Shown here piece after piece: positions 10,371 to 16,991 of a stretch of 16,991 bases of DNA. The position numbers and the translations under genes were made by a program. Source of the stretch: Dimargaris cristalligena (taxonomy: Eukaryota > Kickxellomycota > Dimargaritomycetes > Dimargaritales > Dimargaritaceae); contig JANBQC010000599.1 of NCBI GenBank assembly GCA_027576995.1, positions 1 to 16,991 on the forward strand. The letters run 5' to 3'. A model generated the notes under the pieces. That model was not told the DNA's origin. It saw only the letters and a program-made list of their open reading frames with translations, and did not search any database. Within the stretch, counting starts at the first letter, position 1. Every line of letters begins with the position of its first letter.

Positions 10371-11073
10371 ATAATGGAGGCAGGGGCCTATCCACCAATG
10401 ACTGGAACTCATTTTGGCATTTCCAACTCCACCGCTTCAAGAAGTCCGAGATGGTCACTGGAACCGATGAGAAGGGATCCACTGTGGTCGTCCATACTAA
10501 TACCCACTCCTCCCCAACAGTTAGCTCAATCAATGGACGCGGTGAAAATCCAGGGCATAATTAAAACGGAACAGCCCTGACTATCACGTGATGAGACTTG
10601 TGGGCTGACCAAAAGACTGTGGAGTGTGGTAGTAGGGAGGAGGGTTCGATTCCATTGTGCTTTTCGTTTGATAATTAAGGGATTGGTCGTCACATACTAA
10701 TAAAACTATAGGGAGGGGGATACTTTTTATGTGATGAGCTGGGAAATGCAATGACGTCGTGGAATGACCGAGACTTGGGGTTGTAACCGGCTGGGTGGCG
10801 CGGCGTCCTTTTTTGTTCTCGGAACTTTCGGATAGATCAGGCGGGTAAGATACTGTTTATGGCCCAGGCCGGCGGGACCTTCAATCGCAGCTGGGAAATT
10901 CGTGGCTGAATATGTAGGAAACGGGACGAGAAGGAGGAGTAGTCGAGGTAGTAGTTTAGTAAGTTAGTTAGTTATATAATACCAAAATATCAGTCAGTAT
11001 CACCAGTAGCCTATATGGAGGAGGCATGGAAGGAAGAAGGGTCGAGTAAGAGGCGAATACCACTATTAGTCAT

Positions 11074-11105
<32 letters not shown>

Positions 11106-11169
11106 GCAGTACTAGCAGTACTCGGAGCTCGACTGGAGGCGTGTCACCCACCAGACACAGACCCCTGTG
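10371..11169. other. Spacer upstream of the CCCH gene
   Basis: No gene seen. It holds the 3' flank of the Nudix gene, a CACGTG palindrome at 10585-10590, a TGACGTC element at 10752-10758 and a microsatellite near 11074-11105. CACGTG and TGACGTC are known bHLH and bZIP/ATF target cores, but single copies like these may be chance. Confidence 0.4.
11074..11105. repeat. (TAC)n trinucleotide microsatellite
   Basis: Roughly ten uninterrupted TAC units, followed by two imperfect tagcagtac-like copies up to about 11121. It lies some 550 bp before the ATG of the CCCH gene, within its likely promoter. Confidence 0.92.
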
Positions 11170-11659
11170 ACGTCCGTTCCCTTCCTCTCTCTCTTACTCT
11201 GACACACTGTCTCTCTCACTCTATCCGCCCTTTTCGCCGCTGGTCATCTATTTCCCTCTTTTCTTCACCTCCTTCACTTCTGTGTCTCATCAATCCTTTT
11301 GGACTCCGCTGTGGGTTTGTTTCGTCGTTTCCCTCCTTCTCTGTCCGTCTACTACCTGCAAGTGACGACCTATACCATACCATACGTTCTCTTTACCTCG
11401 ATCCTCATCTCTCTCTCACTTTCTATTTCTTTCCAGCCCCATTTGTCGTTTGTCGGGTGATCCTCTCTCCCAAAACTGCCCCACCATCTCCTCCTATCGC
11501 TGCTACTGTCTGTAGAGAGTGGTTCTCGAAACTTCCTCCTTTCCGGCATCTCCTCTAATTCCCCTAGTTTGGCTAGTCCCCTCAAAGTTGTGTCTACCAA
11601 CGACTCGCTTATTGGTTCAGCTAGTGTAGTGTTTCTCGTTCTATTCGTGTCCAGGCCCC
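11170..11659 (+). promoter_or_regulatory. Pyrimidine-rich promoter/5' leader of the CCCH gene
   Basis: The plus strand is strongly C+T-rich from about 11170 to the ATG at 11660, with long runs such as ttcctctctctcttactctg and ctctctctcactttctattt. CT-rich tracts are typical of strongly expressed fungal promoters and leaders. There is no clear TATA box. If most of this is transcribed, the 5' UTR would be several hundred bases. The start context is ggccccATGtcg. Confidence 0.45.
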
Positions 11660-14190
11660 ATGTCGACAATCAACGCTGCCGGGCTCTTGATTTTTCGCCT
11701 TGAAAAAAACCAACCCGAGTTTTTGTTAATTAACGACACTTTTAACCACCGTCGTCATTGGACTCCCCCCAAGGGCAAAGTCGTTGGCCAAGAAGAAGTG
11801 CAACAGTAAGTCTCCCACTACCTATTATAAAAACAACCTGTCCGACTCGTGATCGGTGAGTGGGAAGGCCCATCGCCACCCCGCCTGGGTCGGTGTCCCC
11901 TCGGAGAACCCTATTGACCCCTGAGTGCCCGGTTCTAAAAAAGCAACCCGCCCCTTTTCCATCGAATCCATTGATTCAATCCCCGTTATTATCCCAGTCT
12001 CCGTATACCTATATCCATACTCACACCCATACATTTATATTTATATTCTCGCCCCTGTTGAACCTCTCGTCTAGGTGCGCTATCCGCGTGACCCTCGATG
12101 TGGCCGGTCTGACTATCCAAGATCTCCAGGTTGACCCCGATTTCTCCGCTTCTATTAAATACCTGTCGGGTACCCAGGCCAAGAATGTTACTTACTACCT
12201 AGCCCGTCTGGTGGACCCCAACCGCACCTTCCGTATGGGTGCCGGTATGATTCACTCGTGGTTGCCCCTGGAAAATGCCACTGACAAGGCCATGTATGCG
12301 AATATGCAGACCGTGCTGACCGACGCCCACGACTATATCGAGCAGAATCGCGCCCGCTTCGCCCAGCCCAGCCCCCGCGCCCGCCCCGCGCCCGTGCGTC
12401 CCACCGGCTCTTCCAGCCCCGACGAAGACCGGGGTGATGATACTCGCCGTGCGTACCGCCCCCCGCATCAGCGCGTGGTGGAAGGGGATGCCGGTAATCG
12501 TCGCTACCCCCGGGCTGACTCCGGTGAATACGGTTCTGAAGGACCGCGCGCCCCGCGCCCCTCGGGTGGCCGCTCCTACCCTACCGGCGAGGACGGTGGC
12601 CCTAGTTCCTATCGGCCACCGCACCAGCGCCGGCCCTATGGTCCAGGTTCCGTCGATGGCGGAGATGCTCAGGGCATCACCTACCGTATGCAAAGCATGC
12701 GCATCAACCACCAATCCCCCAACCAGAGTCCGACCATCGGTGAGGGCCAGCCTCCCCAGACCGGAGCTCGTCCCAACCCAGCCGACAGCCCCCTGTATAA
12801 GACACGCCTCTGCGAAACCTTCCAGACCGAAGGTGCCTGCCCCTATGGCCATAAGTGCACCTTTGCCCACGGTGAAGCTGAGCTCCGAACCCGCCCCAAC
12901 CACGGGCACGACCAGGGCCATCACAGCCAGAGCCCCAATCCGTACTACGAGGACAGCGGTCGCTCGGGTCCCTATGGCGGCGGCAACCCTACCCAACAGT
13001 CCCACCGGCCCAACCCCGCTGACAACCCGTTATACAAAACTAGAATCTGTGAGAAATTCATGCGCGATAATTTCTGCCCCTATGGCCATAAATGCACCTA
13101 CGCCCACGGGAACGAGGAGCTACAACGTAGACCCGCCCCCCAGCACCCATACCCCAGCTACGACAACATGGGCCATTCCCAGCACCACCACCCCCAGCAG
13201 CAGTACCAGAGCCAATACGACAACCAGGGGCACTACACCCCTTCCCCTTACCAGTCCGGCTATAGCCACAGTGGGGGCATGAGCAGCAACCGCAACCGCG
13301 AGCCCATTCTCCTGGAGCCCCGGACCCCGCTGGCCGCCCCTACTTCCTTCATGGACATGTCTGCCAACCGCCAATCACTGGCTCTGGCCTCCGTGGAGAC
13401 CGCCAGTTCAACCCAATCGCCCGAGCAGGCCCAATCCCCGGCTGCTCCTGAGGACGCAGCCAAGGCCAAGCCGAGTAGGAAGGCTAATAAGCCCAAGAAG
13501 AGCAATACCAACGGTAGCGATCCCCGCCGGCCCCGCATTATCGCCATGGACGCCGAGGAAATGGCCAAATTCACCCAACCCCCGCCTAACCTTCGGGACC
13601 CGGCTGCCCATGCCGCCGCCGCCGCCGCAACTAATACCACCTCGCGCGCGGCTCAGGACGAGCTTCTCATCAACGAGCTTCGCCAACTGCTGCCCCCTAC
13701 CCCAGTTGATAGTAGCACTGGTGGTGCCAAGCGATCCCTGACTGAGATCGCCAAGGACATCACCCGATTTGAATTCCGCCACGATATCGCCAAGCAGCAA
13801 ATCTTCCAGCTGTTGATCCCTGCCCTCTTAGATACACCGGCTTCCTTGGGTTCGGGGCCCACTCCCGAGAACATCCGGCTCACCTTGCTTCACTACAAGC
13901 CCCTCTTCAGCAACTACCTCAAGTCGGCGTCCGACCAGCGCTTACTGCTCAATGCTTGGGACCGCTTCCTCACCACATATCACAGCACGGCCGCTATGGG
14001 TGGCGGTGCGTGGTTGCCCAAAGCCGCCCAGGTCTTCAAGCTCAACTATGATTTGGACTTGATCGAGGAAGACGTGTTCCTGAAATGGAATGCTGAGACT
14101 CCCGCAACGAGCGAAATCAAAAAGAAGGTGGCGCCGTTCATAGAGTGGTTGTCGAACGCCGAAGAGGAGGACGACGACGATAGCGATTAA
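11660..14190 (+). CDS. NUDT2-like pseudo-Nudix / tandem CCCH zinc finger / W2 domain fusion protein (2 exons)
   Basis: Exons 11660-11805 and 12075-14190 join in phase (2262 nt, 753 residues). The 269-nt intron has donor GTAAGT and acceptor cgtctag. Residues 1 to about 130 match NUDT2-type Ap4A hydrolases (HWTPPKGKV, later KNVTYYLARLVD, HSWLPLENA), but the Nudix box reads Gly39-x5-Glu45-x7-RVTLDVAGL, so the REUXEE glutamates are gone. Residues 130-290 are an Arg/Pro/Gly/Tyr-rich linker with YRPPHQR at 176 and 228. Two C-x8-C-x5-C-x3-H fingers follow, C295/C304/C310/H314 and C374/C383/C389/H393, each led by a YKTR-type tristetraprolin lead-in. After a His/Gln/Tyr-rich and then basic region, about 590-753 is helical and ends in W2-domain acidic/aromatic boxes (YDLDLIEEDVFLKW at 707-720; PFIEWLSNAEEEDDDD at 736-751). 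Inferred role: cytoplasmic mRNA-binding regulator of decay or translation. An ATG at 11860 lies in the intron and would destroy the Nudix domain, so I rejected it. Confidence 0.9.
13608..13630 (+). repeat. (GCC)n run coding for alanine
   Basis: Several GCC/GCN units in a row encode an alanine tract (AAHAAAAAA) in the basic, disordered part of the CCCH protein. It is probably length-variable. Confidence 0.7.
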
Positions 14191-14282
14191 TTATAGTAAA
14201 GGGGCTAAGAGTAATCTTGTCGCCTTATATCCTTGCTGTAACCAGCCTTTTAAAAATTGGCCATGCAAAAAGGTTTATTATT

Positions 14283-14297
14283 CATATATATATATAC
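14283..14297. repeat. (TA)n microsatellite
   Basis: Short run of about seven alternating AT units downstream of the CCCH gene. Confidence 0.8.
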
Positions 14298-14462
14298 TGA
14301 AAGAGAAAGCAAGGGTCCCATTGATTTTAATAGGCATTTACTTACCTTGTCCACGATGCAGTAGACATGATGTGTCTTACTTTTGGTTCGCTAGTCATTA
14401 TGGGTCCTGCTCACCCCCTCCCTTTTCTACCAAACTATTTCTAGTCCTCGAAACACATACAC

Positions 14463-14463
14463 A

Positions 14464-14494
<31 letters not shown>

Positions 14495-14495
14495 A
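14463..14495. repeat. (TA)n microsatellite, longer copy
   Basis: About 33 bp of alternating A and T with a single phase break near 14471. Such tracts are prone to length change and cruciform formation. Confidence 0.9.
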
Positions 14496-14705
14496 ATACC
14501 GCGCCCCTCCATTATTTTCCGCTCTTTTTTTCCTCTACATAACCCTTCTTGATTATTCTCCGTTTCTCCTCTACAATTCAATATTTGGATTGCACTTTAG
14601 CATCTCTCGTCTATAATCAATTAGTTTTTTTAGCATTTCTATTACACTTTCCACTACTTTCTATCCTCGACTTAAACAGGCAATTTTTCAAACTCGCGAT
14701 GCGCT

Positions 14706-14729
14706 TATAGATATAGCTGTATATCTATA
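14706..14729. repeat. Perfect 10-bp inverted repeat with 4-base loop
   Basis: tatagatata, loop gctg, then tatatctata. It would form a hairpin in single-stranded form. No poly-T follows, and the stem is pure A/T apart from one G-C pair, so it is not a convincing terminator. Its role is unknown. Confidence 0.8.
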
Positions 14730-16351
14730 TATAAAGCCGTACCCTCCCACATCCTGATATGGTACAGTCATGGCCAGCAAAAGTGAGACAAAAAATTATT
14801 GTGATGGGGTGCCATATATTAAACCCCATTTTTTTATATTCATATTTCTTTCTTTTTAAATGTCTTATACCATAACTAATTAATTCGTGTCTCCTCTTTA
14901 TTATGGTATACACCCATTATCGTTGATAGATGCCGTCAATGTTTTGTTATTTATTGGCAATGCTTATTACGCCAATTGGACAAGTCCACAGTCTGCAATA
15001 ACCGAAAAGTCGTCGTGCACCTGTGTAAAGAACATGGCAGAGACAAATTTTGATAGTAAAAATATAATAAACTAATAGGGTCGGATGGTAGGAAAGAATA
15101 AAAGAAGGAGAAAGATAGAGAAACAAATTTTCACATGGAAATTTTTCCTTTCTACTTCAGGGAAAGTAATATTTTTACGGGATTTTTTTCTTTCACCTTT
15201 ATTAACATAATGAGTTTTTAAAATGAATTTATCCCCTAAGAAGCCTGATATTCTCTGTAATATGTTTAAAGAAGGTGTAAAAGCCCCAATGATTATGTAC
15301 ATTCTTAGTGTCTCATGAGCTACAGTTTACTGGGTGATAAACACAAGTAATAATAATGGATCAAAGGCTCCTAAGCAATGCAGGGGCTGTAACAAGATTC
15401 TCAATAACTATAACAAGTGTTCTGCCAGTTATTTGAGGGCCCTCCATATTGAGGGAAGAGCTGGAGGGATTCTCCTTAACTTCTCCCAGGATAAGAGGTT
15501 CACCAGACATCAGGTTCAAGGGGTCAGTGCCTGGGTGGAACATGGAGAACTTGGGAAATGGTCCTTCTGCTTGTTAAAGCAGGTCAGAACTACAGTTTGA
15601 GTGGGAACTGGGGTACAGTGGAAAATACCCCAAATAAATCAATCCTAAACTCCCATCATCAGAGTTAGGGACTGGGGGAGCCATGGTGGCTACATGCTAA
15701 TAAACCAGTTATAGAGAAAATAAAGTGAATAAAAGGAATAAAATATTAATTGGCTTCTGGCTGAAGTCATCAACTGATACTGAGTAAGACACTGGGTGAA
15801 GTTAAGAATAGATATTTATTCTGAATTATAAAAACTTATCTTGAGGATAAATTGTCAGTTCTTAAAGCCAACTACAAGACTATATATACATATGAGGGAA
15901 GATATACTAAACTTTGGTCACTACAGAGGTTGGTCAGGACTATTCAGCTATAAAACTATGGAGGGAGAAAACTAGCTAAATATTTTAAGACTTAAAACTC
16001 AGCTTTGTGTATTTGGAAGGTGCTTTGGGAATTGGAAACTACCTTGGATCTACCAAGGTATTCACAATATAAGGATAGATCATGAGACAAGAGGGGATAG
16101 AAGATAACATCACTGTTTTGTTCTTCTCAAGGATAATTCCCTCACCCTCACTTGCTGCTATGTGGAATCAACTTTAGGTTTTCATGAAGGTAAGAATGAG
16201 GAAAATCTGACTAAGGTAAAATCTGTTACTAAATTTAGAGAAAGCAGTCAACCCCTCAGGCACTGTGGATAGAATAATCTTCTGGAGCTGCAAGTTGTTG
16301 TTTCATCCCATGCTGAGTAAGGGTAATAACATCTGACACTCATACCTACTC

Positions 16352-16823
16352 ATGGACACAAAATCCCATCCCTGCCTATGGCAGTGCAATAAGCACAGAC
16401 TAGTCAGATATGCAGCAGCCCATCCATTTAATGCTAATCAGGGTATTGCAACCATTGTCTTCCCTGGCCAGAGTATATCATGGCAGACAATTCAAAGGGC
16501 ATTAAAGGAGGCCAATCTAGAGTCCTGGGTAGCAAGAAAAAAGCCATATATATTACCCACCAACTGGATCAAGCATCTTAACTTTGCAAAAGAGTAAAAA
16601 GATTGGAGTATCAAAAAGTGGAAATCTGTATTTTTTTCTGATGAAAGTTTATTTTAGATTGGGGGTACCTATATAAATCAAAGAGTACTCCAAAGGCCTG
16701 GTCAGACTTATGTACCTCAAAACCTTCTGCCAACATTCAGTTCTAGCCACCAATCCCTTATGGTCTGGGAGGGAATCCACAGTTTCAGCAAGACCAAAAT
16801 CATAATTTGGGAGAAGCCTATTA
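16352..16823 (+). pseudogene. Truncated Tc1-like transposase remnant
   Basis: One plus-strand frame holds the family's second helix-turn-helix and the start of the DDE domain: HRLVRYAAAHPFNANQG, then TIQRALKEANLESWVARKKP, HLNFAKE, a stop, KDWSIKKWKSVFFSDESLF, a second stop, and later LMVWEGIHSFSKTKIIIWEK. FSDES contains the first catalytic Asp (codon at 16640). Stops at 16595-16597 (TAA) and 16655-16657 (TAG) break it. The frame ends where a 74-bp tandem repeat begins at 16824, so the part with the second and third acidic residues is absent. The first helix-turn-helix is not recognisable upstream. It cannot encode an active enzyme. Confidence 0.8.
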
Positions 16824-16971
16824 TGGTAAACATACCACATTTTTACCTACTTTTATTTTTTATCTATTTTTCATACTTATCGGAAATATGCCCCTTGTGG
16901 TAAACTTACTACATTTTTTACCTACTTTTATTTTTTATCTATTTTTTGCACTTATTGGAAGTACACCCCTG
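16824..16971. repeat. Two tandem copies of a 74-bp AT-rich unit
   Basis: Copies start at 16824 and 16898, both opening with tggtaaac and sharing a core acctacttttattttttat. The copies differ by scattered substitutions and one-base length changes. The pair sits between the broken transposase and the proposed right end, like subterminal repeats of a DNA transposon. A third copy, if any, would lie outside the window. Confidence 0.9.
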
Positions 16972-16991
16972 ATGAGTGAATGAGCCCCTGC

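Larger units (their letters stand above)
14191..15379. other. AT-rich spacer
   Basis: Nothing here supports a gene. The first part is the 3' flank of the CCCH gene; I see no perfect AATAAA close to the stop. The rest is very AT-rich, with TA dinucleotide runs, a perfect hairpin at 14706-14729 and a second inverted repeat (tataccataa at 14866-14875 against ttatggtata at 14901-14910). Short open frames have strongly AT-driven composition and no recognisable motifs. Confidence 0.6.
15380..16991 (+). mobile_element. Probable Tc1/mariner-type element, decayed, reaching the window edge
   Basis: The interval carries a recognisable Tc1-like transposase remnant (16352-16823) and is bounded by a 9-bp inverted match: gcaggggct at 15380-15388 and agcccctgc at 16983-16991. 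The span of 1612 bp is normal for this superfamily. No clear TA target duplication can be read on the left, and the right flank is outside the window, so the ends are a hypothesis. The first 950 bp hold no recognisable coding sequence; a 267-bp open stretch at 15334-15600 matches nothing and crosses the proposed left end. The window stopping inside a repeat is what one expects if the contig broke there. Confidence 0.5.

Noticed and set aside
10640..10675. Perfect B-box-like ggttcgattcc followed by a T run
   Set aside because: No acceptor stem, D-arm or anticodon arm can be folded around it; a chance match.
11860..12074. Start of the CCCH protein at the in-frame ATG 11860
   Set aside because: This stretch is intron: it lacks any conserved sequence, ends in a pyrimidine-rich acceptor, and using it would replace the conserved NUDT2-like N-terminus encoded by exon 11660-11805.
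12199..13005. 268-codon open frame on the minus strand, and a 282-codon plus-strand frame at 12434-13282
   Set aside because: Both are out-of-frame shadows of the GC-rich CCCH coding sequence and have low-complexity composition.
16000..16350. N-terminal helix-turn-helix of the Tc1-like transposase
   Set aside because: I looked for it upstream of the recognisable part, but no frame gives a convincing match.
1..16991. CRISPR arrays, bacterial-type operons, rRNA or plasmid features
   Set aside because: None seen: no regularly spaced direct repeats, and gene structure is eukaryotic throughout.

Overview
The window is nuclear DNA of a fungus. Four protein genes are convincing: three are intron-containing with eukaryotic GT-AG junctions, and one encodes a secreted AA11-like copper LPMO, a class known from fungi. 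High intron density, a Tc1/mariner remnant, AT-rich spacers and CT-rich leaders suit an early-diverging lineage (Zoopagomycota or Mucoromycota type). That placement is an inference and is not resolved by the sequence.

Layout. 1-118: nothing seen. 119-802 (-): an open but stop-broken frame that looks like a decayed beta-propeller gene. 915-1979 (-): intronless gene for a secreted LPMO-like protein with a repetitive Ser/Thr/Pro tail. 1980-6240: about 4.3 kb with no gene I can assemble, only short open stretches and simple repeats. 6241-8895 (-): an 11-exon PIG3-type NAD(P)H:quinone oxidoreductase, which I assembled exon by exon into an uninterrupted 334-codon frame. 8896-9535: shared upstream region. 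9536-10370 (+): a 3-exon NUDT15/MTH1-like Nudix hydrolase with a perfect Nudix box. 10371-11659: spacer, then a pyrimidine-rich leader. 11660-14190 (+): a 2-exon gene for a 753-residue protein. 14191-15379: AT-rich spacer. 15380-16991: probable remnant of a Tc1-like element, ending at the window edge.

The highlight is the 753-residue protein. Its N-terminus is a NUDT2-like (Ap4A hydrolase type) Nudix domain that has lost its metal-binding glutamates. A low-complexity linker with two YxPPHxR motifs follows, then two tristetraprolin-type CCCH zinc fingers on an unusually long spacer, and finally a W2 domain of the eIF5/eIF2B-epsilon/eIF4G type. I know of no described protein with this combination. 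It suggests a regulator that joins sequence-specific mRNA binding to the translation initiation machinery.

The genes do not form an operon or an obvious pathway. The quinone reductase and the active Nudix enzyme are divergently transcribed from a 640-bp interval and could share redox or stress control. That is inference only.
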